Position numbers and translations under genes: made by a program. A model generated the notes under the pieces. It ran no database searches, had not been told where the DNA came from, and was given only the letters and a program-made list of their open reading frames with translations. Below are positions 1-5,837 of a DNA stretch of 8,616 bases, in pieces. This stretch comes from a bacterium (lineage in GTDB: Bacteria > BMS3Abin14), in assembly GCA_020352595.1 (NCBI GenBank), contig CP070682.1:1341993-1350608 (forward strand), given 5' to 3'. How positions within the stretch are numbered: the first letter of the stretch is position 1; each line of letters starts with the position of its first letter.

Positions 1-1
1 G

Positions 2-475
2 CCTGTGGCACCCTCCGGCCCGCCGGTGACGCAGGCACCGGCCCCCGACTACACCCTGCAGATAGGCGAGCTCAAACGCCGGCTGGCCAGCAACCCCAAC
101 GACGTCGGCCTGCTCGTCCAGCTGGGGAACACCTATTTCGACAGCAACATGTATCCCGAGTCCATAGAGGCCTACGAGAAGGCCTTGGCCCTCAGGCCGG
201 GCAACCCCAATGTGCTCACCGATCTGGGCGTGATGTACAGGAGGAACGGACGCTCCGACGAGGCGGTCAAGCGGTTCCGCATGGCCATGGAAGCCGATCC
301 GAACCACCCCCAGAGCCGGATGAACCTCGGCATCGTTCTCTTCTATGATCTCAAGGATCCGGTCGGCGCCAGGGCCGCCCTCCAGGACCTGCTGAGGGTG
401 GCGCCGCAGGGCCCGCAGGCCGAGAGCGCAAGGCAGCTGCTGGCCCAGATAGAGGCCATGCTGCAGCAGAAGTAG
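2..475 (+). CDS. TPR-repeat protein, 5'-truncated by the window edge
   Basis: The frame is open to the left edge, with a Pro codon before the first possible GTG at 5, so the gene probably begins outside the window. The visible part starts with a Pro/Ala-rich linker (about the first 16 residues), followed by three tandem tetratricopeptide repeats, roughly residues 37-70, 71-104 and 105-140. They carry the usual TPR signatures, such as LGNTYFDSNMYPESIEAYEKAL, split here as LGNTYFDSNMY and PESIEAYEKAL, ending ALRPGNPN. The last residues form a charged helix ending in QQK. TPRs form helical protein-binding scaffolds, so this is likely an adaptor rather than an enzyme. Similar proteins that I recall from Geobacter-type genomes carry an N-terminal membrane anchor before the Pro/Ala linker; that part would lie upstream and cannot be checked here. 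The partner is unknown. It is convergent with the protease gene downstream. Confidence 0.85.
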   Translation, partial: PVAPSGPPVTQAPAPDYTLQIGELKRRLASNPNDVGLLVQLGNTYFDSNMYPESIEAYEKALALRPGNPNVLTDLGVMYRRNGRSDEAVKRFRMAMEADPNHPQSRMNLGIVLFYDLKDPVGARAALQDLLRVAPQGPQAESARQLLAQIEAMLQQK

Positions 476-527
476 GGGAAGGGGGGGAGTTGTACGCCTT
501 CCGGCATCACCGTTCGGCGTCCCCTTG

Positions 528-566
528 AAAAAAACCGTTTCCAGAAAGGGCCGCCCGGCCCTTTCT
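528..566 (-). terminator. Hairpin terminator between convergent genes
   Basis: A perfect 10-bp stem (AGAAAGGGCC at 543-552 with GGCCCTTTCT at 557-566) encloses a four-base loop. It overlaps the first stop-codon base of the minus-strand protease gene. On the minus strand it is followed, after about 8 nt, by a run of seven Ts (534-528). On the plus strand only the T-rich end of the stem (TTTCT) is available, so it may also weakly stop the TPR gene. The spacing between stem and T run is longer than ideal, so the direction is inferred. Confidence 0.6.
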
Positions 567-1399
567 CATCTCTCCTTGGCCGTGGGGGCCTCGCGGTAGG
601 GGACGGGGACGTACTGGACCGAGGGCCGCCTCGCCGTGGGCTGCGGGAACAGGTTCATGAGCTGGAAGATCCCCTCAGGGATGCCCGCTCTCACGGGGAG
701 GCCCAGCTCCAGGGCCTCGTCGAAGGTGATGGGATAGTCGTGGGTCCACCTGCCGCTGGACAGGGTGTGAGCCAGTTTTCGGGCCGCCCCGGGCTTCATC
801 TTCTCCTGCAGGATCCTCTCGACGCACGAACGCACCTGCCGGACCGCCTTGCGGCTGATGTCGGCCAGGATCAGGGTCTCGTCGTCCACCTTCTCCACCG
901 GCTTGCTCTCCACCGCCTGAAGGATGGATGCCGCGGGAAAGTTGCCCACCTGGGGGTCCACGGGGCCGATGACGGCGTTCTCGTCCATGACGATCTCATC
1001 GGCCGCGAGGGCGATGAGGGTGCCCCCGGACATGGCGTAGTGCGGGATGAAAACGGTGACCCTGGCCGGGTGCCTGAGGAGGGCATGGGCCACCTGTTCC
1101 GACGCGAGCACCAGCCCGCCCGGCGTGTGGAGGATGATGTCTATGGGGATGGAGTCGTCCGTGAGCTTGATGGCCCTGATGATCTCCTCGGAATCCTGGA
1201 TGTCGATGTACCTCATGAGTGGAAACCCGAAAAGGCTCAGGGTCTCCTGGCGGTGGATGAGGGTGATCATGCGGCTGCCTCGATCCGCCTCGATCCTCTT
1301 CAAGGTGTTCATCCGTCTGGCCTCCAGGGACCGCCTCTGGATGAGGGGCGATATGGCCGAGATGATGAAGAAGAGCCAGATGAGGTCGAAGAACTTCAT
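566..1399 (-). CDS. Membrane-anchored SDH-family (ClpP/SppA-fold) serine protease
   Basis: This 277-residue protein matches the serine dehydrogenase proteinase (SDH_sah) family of ClpP-like proteins. Residues 3-20 are one hydrophobic segment, followed by a strongly basic stretch (QRRSLEARR, then more Arg/Lys), which predicts a single anchor with the catalytic domain in the cytoplasm. The core shows HTPGG at 91-95 (the oxyanion-type loop of this fold), HYAMSGGT at 120-127 with Ser124 as likely nucleophile, and DENAVIGPVDPQVG at 139-152, a family hallmark. The C-terminal 30 residues are Pro/Arg-rich and probably disordered. The physiological substrate is not known; membrane protein quality control is a reasonable guess. 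The ATG at 1399 starts exactly at the anchor but has no Shine-Dalgarno sequence in front of it. The gene stands alone: 152 nt separate it from thyX upstream, and the TPR gene faces it. Confidence 0.87.
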   Translation of the reverse strand: MKFFDLIWLFFIISAISPLIQRRSLEARRMNTLKRIEADRGSRMITLIHRQETLSLFGFPLMRYIDIQDSEEIIRAIKLTDDSIPIDIILHTPGGLVLASEQVAHALLRHPARVTVFIPHYAMSGGTLIALAADEIVMDENAVIGPVDPQVGNFPAASILQAVESKPVEKVDDETLILADISRKAVRQVRSCVERILQEKMKPGAARKLAHTLSSGRWTHDYPITFDEALELGLPVRAGIPEGIFQLMNLFPQPTARRPSVQYVPVPYREAPTAKER

Positions 1400-1407
1400 G
1401 GTGCAAG

Positions 1408-1435
1408 ATTAGCACACAACGCGGGTGTTTATGAA
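1408..1435 (-). promoter_or_regulatory. Weak candidate sigma70 promoter for the protease gene
   Basis: On the minus strand TTCATA (1435-1430) and GCTAAT (1413-1408) are 16 nt apart, each matching four of six consensus bases. Transcription would start around 1401, only a couple of bases before the ATG at 1399. That would give a nearly leaderless mRNA, consistent with the missing ribosome binding site. The boxes are weak and chance is a fair alternative. Confidence 0.3.
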
Positions 1436-1551
1436 GCCGTCCTCCCTTTTGGTGCGGGGGACATGTCAAAGGCGGCCCAGGGCGCCGCATGGGGATGAGG
1501 GCAGGCTCCCGCGGCCGCATCCCGGGTTGTCTGCCACGAGGTGTGCCGTGC

Positions 1552-2478
1552 TCAGACCTTGTACGGGACCTTGATGCCGAGCCTGACCAGCTTGCCGGCC
1601 AGTTCCCTCCCCTCGAGGGTGGCCTTGAGGGTGCCGCCGTCCCTGACGGCGAGCCCCGCCTCCAGCAGGGCGCGCTCGGCTTCCTTACGCTTCCCGCTGC
1701 CGAGCAGCGACACGACGGCGATCTCGTCGCTGGAAAGGTTTATGGATCCGAACCTGTAATCCATGAAGGCTTTCCAGGTGAGGGGCACCCACTTTCTGAC
1801 GATCTTCTCCCCGATGGTCCGGGCGTAGAGCCGTATCTCCATCTGCGCCTTGTCGTCCATGCGAAGGGCCAGGAAGTGCAGGAGGTTGTGGAGGTCGATC
1901 TTCCAGTACGCCTCGGTGTAGGTGGCCAGCGGCAGGTCCTTCCGGGCCTGCTCCCTGGCCACGCCCAGCTCGATCCTCTCCTCGTAGACCTCCTTGAGCA
2001 GGGCCTGGGCCTCGGCCTCCCTCCGGGTGAGGCGCCGGCCGATGCCCGGGTCGACGCCGCCCTCGCTGCCCTGCCGGTTGATCTCCGACTGAAGCCTCCA
2101 CTCTCCGGGCCGTGTGGTCCTCGCCGTGTCGATGGCCAGGGAATATCGGGTGGAGTACTCGTTGACGCTGGCCGTCCTGTGCCTGATCCACTGGCGCCAG
2201 ATGTCCATGGGAACGCGAACGTGCAGCTTGATCTCGCACATCTCGAAGGGGGATGTGTGGCGATGCCTCATGAGGTACCGGATGAGTGCGCGGTCGTCGC
2301 TCACCGTTTTCGTGCCCTTGCCGTAGGACACCCTGGCAGCCTGCACGATGGACGCGTCCGTTCCCATATAGTCGACCAGCCGCACGAAGCCGTCGTCCAG
2401 CACGGGGAAGGACTTTCCCATGATCTTGTCGAGTTCAGGCGCCCGGACGCGGTCCAGGCGCTCCCTGTGGTCTTTCAA
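1552..2478 (-). CDS. thyX: Flavin-dependent thymidylate synthase ThyX
   Basis: ThyX makes dTMP from dUMP using methylene-tetrahydrofolate and reduced FAD, replacing classical ThyA. The signature RHRX7S is present: RHRTASVNEYS at residues 99-109, continuing to Arg111. Also visible are the N-terminal MGTDASIVQAARVSYGK block (38-54), MRHRHTSPFE (70-79), the REQARKDLP segment (175-183) that corresponds to the nucleotide-binding Arg region, and LLHFLALRMDDKAQMEIR (199-216). The enzyme normally works as a homotetramer. At 308 residues it is longer than the usual 220-250; about 60 residues after position 245 are extra. The start is TTG at 2478, chosen because GGGAGGTGG lies 3 nt upstream (a near-perfect Shine-Dalgarno with 6 nt after GGAGG) and no better-placed ATG exists. 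It lies 173 nt downstream of rpe, so it may be read through from that operon or have its own promoter, which I do not see. Confidence 0.97.
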   Translation of the reverse strand: MKDHRERLDRVRAPELDKIMGKSFPVLDDGFVRLVDYMGTDASIVQAARVSYGKGTKTVSDDRALIRYLMRHRHTSPFEMCEIKLHVRVPMDIWRQWIRHRTASVNEYSTRYSLAIDTARTTRPGEWRLQSEINRQGSEGGVDPGIGRRLTRREAEAQALLKEVYEERIELGVAREQARKDLPLATYTEAYWKIDLHNLLHFLALRMDDKAQMEIRLYARTIGEKIVRKWVPLTWKAFMDYRFGSINLSSDEIAVVSLLGSGKRKEAERALLEAGLAVRDGGTLKATLEGRELAGKLVRLGIKVPYKV

Positions 2479-2490
2479 GTTCCACCTCCC
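2479..2490 (-). promoter_or_regulatory. Strong ribosome binding site fixing the TTG start of thyX
   Basis: GGGAGGTGGAAC sits directly before TTG on the minus strand. It is the best Shine-Dalgarno match in the window and is the reason for accepting a TTG initiator. Confidence 0.8.
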
Positions 2491-2562
2491 GATGGTGCGT
2501 GGAGTTCACTTCCTTGCCTTGAGCCTGCAAAGGTGGATGGGTCCTGTCCGCGGACCCCGCTC

Positions 2563-2672
2563 GTCTGTGTCCCCTGCTCCGGACTCTGAAACTTGTCCTC
2601 TCCGTTGAACCCCGAAGCTTGAAAGTCGAAACCCCTTTTCCCTCCGAACTCTCAACCCCGGACTCCGGACCT
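2563..2672. repeat. Degenerate CCGGACTC / CTCAACCCC-type spacer repeats
   Basis: The rpe-thyX spacer and the 3' end of rpe hold several imperfect copies of a short motif. On the plus strand these are TCCGGACTCTGAAACTT (about 2578-2594), TTGAACCCCGAAGCTTG (about 2605-2621), TCCGAACTCTCAACCCC (about 2643-2659) and GGACTCCGGACC (about 2660-2671). The first and third match at 12 of 17 positions. They look like a decayed minisatellite. Unit boundaries are approximate and the function is unknown. Confidence 0.4.
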
Positions 2673-3368
2673 GCGCCCTCCCCTTCCTTTCCTCCCCCTG
2701 TCCCCTTCCTTTTTCAACCTCCCGATGACCTCACCGTAGGGAGGGTTCCCGAAGATGGCCGAACCCGCCACCAGGATGTCAGCCCCGGCGGCGGTGACAT
2801 CGGCGGCGTTGCCGGGGCCGACTCCCCCGTCGATCTGGACCGGGATATCCCTCCCGGCCTCACCGAGCATGGAGGACAGATCCCTGAGCTTGGACAGGGT
2901 GGCCGGGATGAACTGCTGGCCGCCGAAGCCGGGGTTGACGCTCATCACGAGGATGTAGTCCAGGTCGTCAAGGACGTAACGCAGGCCCTCGAGGGGCGTG
3001 GCCGGATTGGCCACGGCGCCCGCCCTGGCGCCCTTCTCCCTGATGAGGGCGAGGGTCCTTTGAAGGTGGACGTTGGACTCCAGGTGTACGCTTATCATGT
3101 CCACCCCGGCGTCCGTGAAGGCCTCGACGTAACGGTCGGCGTTCTCGATCATGAGATGGGCGTCGAAGGGCAGATCGCTGAAGCCGCGCAGCCTGGCGAC
3201 CACAGGGGGGCCGAAGGTGATGTTGGGCACGAAGTGCCCGTCCATGATGTCGAGGTGTATCATGTCCGCCCCCGCTTCCTCGACGGCTGCGATCTCCTCC
3301 CTCAGGCGTCCGAAGTCGGCTGAGAGGATGGAGGGGGCGATGAGGATCCTGTTCGAGTTCAGGTCCAT
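2652..3368 (-). CDS. rpe: Ribulose-phosphate 3-epimerase
   Basis: This enzyme interconverts D-ribulose 5-phosphate and D-xylulose 5-phosphate in the pentose phosphate pathway. It is a TIM-barrel metalloenzyme of the cytoplasm. Family landmarks are all present: APSILSADF (11-19) with Ser13, HLDIMDGHFVPN (38-49) giving metal ligands His38 and Asp40, DAHLMI (69-74) with His71, VNPGFGGQ (144-151), and QIDGGV (178-183) with catalytic Asp180, then the phosphate-binding AGSAIF (201-206). The ATG at 3368 is preferred because GAGGA lies 5-6 nt upstream; an in-frame GTG at 3380 adds four residues but has no Shine-Dalgarno. The last 20 residues (KKEGDRGRKGRG and beyond) are basic, Gly/Arg-rich and outside the normal family length, encoded by a purine tract. 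It follows the PASTA gene by 145 nt. Confidence 0.97.
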   Translation of the reverse strand: MDLNSNRILIAPSILSADFGRLREEIAAVEEAGADMIHLDIMDGHFVPNITFGPPVVARLRGFSDLPFDAHLMIENADRYVEAFTDAGVDMISVHLESNVHLQRTLALIREKGARAGAVANPATPLEGLRYVLDDLDYILVMSVNPGFGGQQFIPATLSKLRDLSSMLGEAGRDIPVQIDGGVGPGNAADVTAAGADILVAGSAIFGNPPYGEVIGRLKKEGDRGRKGRGGRRSGVRG

Positions 3369-3489
3369 GTCTTTCCTCACAGGGTGAGTGGGGCAATTAA
3401 CGCCGCGGGGCCATCAGGGGGGCGGTGGGTCCCCGGGGCGCTCCCCGTCCGCCGGGCCCTGGGCTGCGTACATAGTTCTTAGCACTACT

Positions 3490-3507
3490 GGCGGCGAAGG
3501 CGCCACC
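3490..3507. other. GC-rich hairpin just downstream of the PASTA gene
   Basis: GGCGGCG (3490-3496) pairs with CGCCACC (3501-3507) around an AAGG loop, with one G-T wobble. It lies 6 nt beyond the PASTA stop codon. There is no T run after it on the minus strand, so it is not a standard terminator for this operon; it could be a 3' mRNA processing or stability element. On the plus strand CTTTGTTT follows it. The remainder of the 145-nt gap to rpe is G/C-rich with no motif I can name. Confidence 0.3.
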
Positions 3508-3513
3508 CTTTGT

Positions 3514-4464
3514 TTAGGGTACTTTCCTCTCCTCCAGGAGGGAGCCGTCGACATAGGCCTTCAGCCGGCCCGGCGCGGGGATGCTCACCGGTATGGAAAC
3601 GGAGGTGCCCGGGTCCACGGTCCCCTCGTACACGATGCTCTGCCCGGCCTCCGTCTCGAGGATGAGGGTGAGTTTCCTGTCCAGGAGGCCCGGCGGGGCC
3701 GCGTACTGGAAGAGGACCAGGGGCGAAGGCCCGGGTGGGGCAGGGGCGCGGCTGACGGTCAGGTGGACGCTCTGGCCCTGGCTGACAGGGCTCCCCGGCG
3801 GCGGCTTCATCTCGGTCACCGTTCCCGGCGGCAGCTGCGTCGAGTCCTCTTCGGAGACGCCTCCTGATCGCAGCCCCCAGCTCCTTACGGCGGACAGGAC
3901 CTCATCCATGGGCAGGCCCGTCAGATCGGGCAGGAGGTAGACCCTGGGGCGGGGGCCCTCGCTCAGCAGCAGGCTGATCCCCGTGTCCCGGGGAACGAAG
4001 AGGTTGGCCACGGGTGTCTGGGCGATGATGCTGCCGTCGGGGACCTCCTCGTCGTAAGACCGGCTCAGGCGGCCGAGGGTCAGCCCGGACTGGGCCAGCT
4101 GCAGTTCCGCCCTGCGCAGGCTCAGCCCCGTGAGGCTCGGCACCAGGACCGTGTGGGTGCCCTGGCTGACGACGACGTGGATAATGCGGTTCTTCCTGGT
4201 CCGTCCGCCCGGGCCGGGCTCCTGGGAGATGACGTGACCTGGTGGAGTGGAGGGGTCGTATCCCGCCCCGCTGATGCGGATCCCGAGCTCTTCCCTGCTC
4301 GCCAGTTCCAGGGCCGCACGAAGTTCCGCGCCCCTCAGGTCCGGAACGGTGACCTCGCCGCCCCTGGTCAGGAAGGTGAAGACCACCCAGGCCGAGAGGG
4401 CCGCGATGGTGATCATGGCCGCGGCCAGCGCCAGGATCCTCATGACCAGGCCGGTGCGGCTCAC
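3514..4464 (-). CDS. Membrane-anchored protein with three PASTA domains, no kinase domain
   Basis: This 316-residue protein has one N-terminal transmembrane helix (about 9-33) and three consecutive PASTA domains (about 36-102, 105-170 and 175-239). Each starts with a VPDLRG / VPSLTG / LPDLTG signature and contains a GxVxxQxP-like turn (GHVISQEPGPG, GSIIAQTPVAN, GTVTEMKPPPG). A Pro-rich linker leads to a beta-rich C-terminal region (246-316) that I do not recognise. PASTA domains of Ser/Thr kinases and penicillin-binding proteins bind peptidoglycan or muropeptides, so a periplasmic cell-wall-sensing or scaffolding role is plausible but inferred. No kinase or transpeptidase domain is present. 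The GTG start at 4464 forms a GTGA overlap with the rsmB stop and has GGAGAAG 5-11 nt upstream; the ATG at 4443 begins right at the hydrophobic segment but lacks a ribosome site. An open frame running further upstream to 4812 is only antisense-free shadow inside rsmB. Confidence 0.88.
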   Translation of the reverse strand: MSRTGLVMRILALAAAMITIAALSAWVVFTFLTRGGEVTVPDLRGAELRAALELASREELGIRISGAGYDPSTPPGHVISQEPGPGGRTRKNRIIHVVVSQGTHTVLVPSLTGLSLRRAELQLAQSGLTLGRLSRSYDEEVPDGSIIAQTPVANLFVPRDTGISLLLSEGPRPRVYLLPDLTGLPMDEVLSAVRSWGLRSGGVSEEDSTQLPPGTVTEMKPPPGSPVSQGQSVHLTVSRAPAPPGPSPLVLFQYAAPPGLLDRKLTLILETEAGQSIVYEGTVDPGTSVSIPVSIPAPGRLKAYVDGSLLEERKVP

Positions 4465-5837
4465 GGGATCTTCTCCAGGAGCGCGGCGAAAAAGCCGTCG
4501 CACCCGTGGCGGTGCGGCCAGAGGCGCAGGTCCCCCGAAGGGTTGAAGAGGCTTGCCGGCATGGCGGGAAAGAGCCGCCGCAGGTCCAGGCGCTCCACCC
4601 CCCGGGCACCGTGCACAAACCCCTCCACATCGTCCTCGTTCTCCTCCCTGAGGAGGGAACATGTGGTGTAGAGCAGCCTGCCGCCGGGAGCGAGAAGGCG
4701 CACGGCTGACCGGAGGAGCCCCGCCTGGATCGCGGCGAGCTGCCCGACCGTCCCGGGATCCTTCCTCCATTTGCCCTCCGGGTGCCGCCTGAGGACGCCG
4801 GTTCCGCTGCACGGCACATCCAGCAGGATCCTGTCAAAACTGCCGCCGAGAAAGGGGTCCCCTTCCGAGCTGAGGTCGGCAGCCAGGAGCCTCACGCACG
4901 TCACTGCCAGCCGGCTGAGGCTGTCCTGCGTCATCCGCACCCTGGGCAGGCTCAGGTCCGCGGCGACGATGAAGCCGCTGTTGGACGTCAGCTGTGCCAG
5001 GTGTCCCGTCTTCCCCCCAGGGGCGGCGCATGCGTCGAGGATCCTGTGGGCGGGCGAAGGGCTAAGGAGCGGCGCGATGATCTGGGCGCCGTCGTCCTGG
5101 ACGGTGCAGCGCCCCTCCCGGAAGGGCACCAGTTCCAGGGGCGGCGTCCTGTCCTCGACGATGACGGACAGCGGGGAAAGCCTGCCCGGCTCGGCGCTGA
5201 CCCCCAGACTCTGAAGTTCCCCGAGCAGATCATCACGGGTGGTCTTCAGGGTGTTGGTCCTCAGGGCGAGGGGCGGAGTGCGGTTGAGGGCCTGGAGGAG
5301 CTGGTGGGTCTCGCGCACGCCCAGCTGGCTGACGAGGCTCTCCACCAGCCACCGTGGATTGGAGGTGCTCAGGACGATGTGGCTCACGGCGTCCTCGTCC
5401 ATGGTGGGCATCGGACAGGTGCCCGCGTCGGCCATCCTCCTGAGGACCGCGTTGACGAGGGGGGCAAACCCTCTGTAGCGGGATCCCTTGACGAGATCCA
5501 CGGTTTCCTTGACTGCAGCGTGTGCCGGGATCCTGTGCAGAAAGAGCAGCTGGTATGCCCCGAGAAGGAGTGCGAGGAACACAGGTTCCGGCGGTGCGCT
5601 GCCCGGCCTGTGCAGATGGAAGCTGACATTGTGTTCCAGGAAGAGGCGGTGACGCATGACGCCCTGGGTCAGTTCGGTGATGAGCGCCCTGTCCCGGCGG
5701 GGCATCTTACCGCGCGAGAAGCAACGGTCCCGCAGCGCCTCGAGGGCCTCTTCTCCTTCGTGCCACTCCTGAAGGATCCTCCAGGCGGCGACCCTGGCAC
5801 CCTCAGGTGGCTGCTGTTTGGCCACTGTGCGTTTCAC
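4461..5837 (-). CDS. rsmB: 16S rRNA (cytosine-967-C5)-methyltransferase RsmB
   Basis: RsmB (Sun/Fmu) transfers a methyl group from S-adenosylmethionine to C5 of C967 in 16S rRNA. The 458-residue protein shows an N-terminal NusB-like RNA-binding domain (about 10-140, with RDRALITELTQGVMRHR and LGAYQLLFLHRIPAHAAVKETVDL) and a C-terminal Rossmann methyltransferase domain. The domain carries the SAM-binding motif DACAAPGGKTGHL (268-280), DVPCSGTGVLRRHP (340-353, normally DxPCSGxGxxRRxP) with Cys343, and TTCS (391-394) with Cys393, the expected nucleophile. Both catalytic cysteines of the RNA m5C family are therefore intact. The start is GTG at 5837, inside the last 35 nt of the DUF116 gene, with AGGAG upstream at a long 11-nt spacing. 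The stop overlaps the next gene start. def, fmt and rsmB are neighbours in many bacteria, so the identity is very secure. Confidence 0.96.
   Translation of the reverse strand: MKRTVAKQQPPEGARVAAWRILQEWHEGEEALEALRDRCFSRGKMPRRDRALITELTQGVMRHRLFLEHNVSFHLHRPGSAPPEPVFLALLLGAYQLLFLHRIPAHAAVKETVDLVKGSRYRGFAPLVNAVLRRMADAGTCPMPTMDEDAVSHIVLSTSNPRWLVESLVSQLGVRETHQLLQALNRTPPLALRTNTLKTTRDDLLGELQSLGVSAEPGRLSPLSVIVEDRTPPLELVPFREGRCTVQDDGAQIIAPLLSPSPAHRILDACAAPGGKTGHLAQLTSNSGFIVAADLSLPRVRMTQDSLSRLAVTCVRLLAADLSSEGDPFLGGSFDRILLDVPCSGTGVLRRHPEGKWRKDPGTVGQLAAIQAGLLRSAVRLLAPGGRLLYTTCSLLREENEDDVEGFVHGARGVERLDLRRLFPAMPASLFNPSGDLRLWPHRHGCDGFFAALLEKIP

Noticed and set aside
494..520. ACGCC/GGCGT stem after the TPR gene as a plus-strand terminator
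   Set aside because: The stem is only 5 bp with a 17-base loop and is followed by CCCCTTGAAAAAAA rather than Ts.
1455..1470. Perfect TTGACA box on the minus strand upstream of the protease gene
   Set aside because: At 17 nt downstream the sequence is GGGAGG, with no -10 box at a workable distance.
1472..1517. GC palindromes (GCGGC/GCCGC and a GCGGCCGC site) in the thyX-protease spacer
   Set aside because: No T tract or conserved motif; expected by chance in GC-rich spacer.
2539..2557. Inverted repeat GGGTCC-N7-GGACCC in the rpe-thyX spacer as a terminator
   Set aside because: No T run follows on either strand; a short GC palindrome like this is common in such sequence.
1489..2589. Long plus-strand open frame (366 codons) opposite thyX
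   Set aside because: It is antisense to a gene with clear ThyX motifs, has a biased Asp/Gly/Pro/Val-rich translation with no domain, and is expected from high third-position GC on the other strand.
4465..4812. N-terminal extension of the PASTA protein upstream of 4464
   Set aside because: The extra part is an Arg/Pro/Gly-rich frame inside rsmB, and the GTG at 4464 has a good ribosome site and directly precedes the membrane segment.
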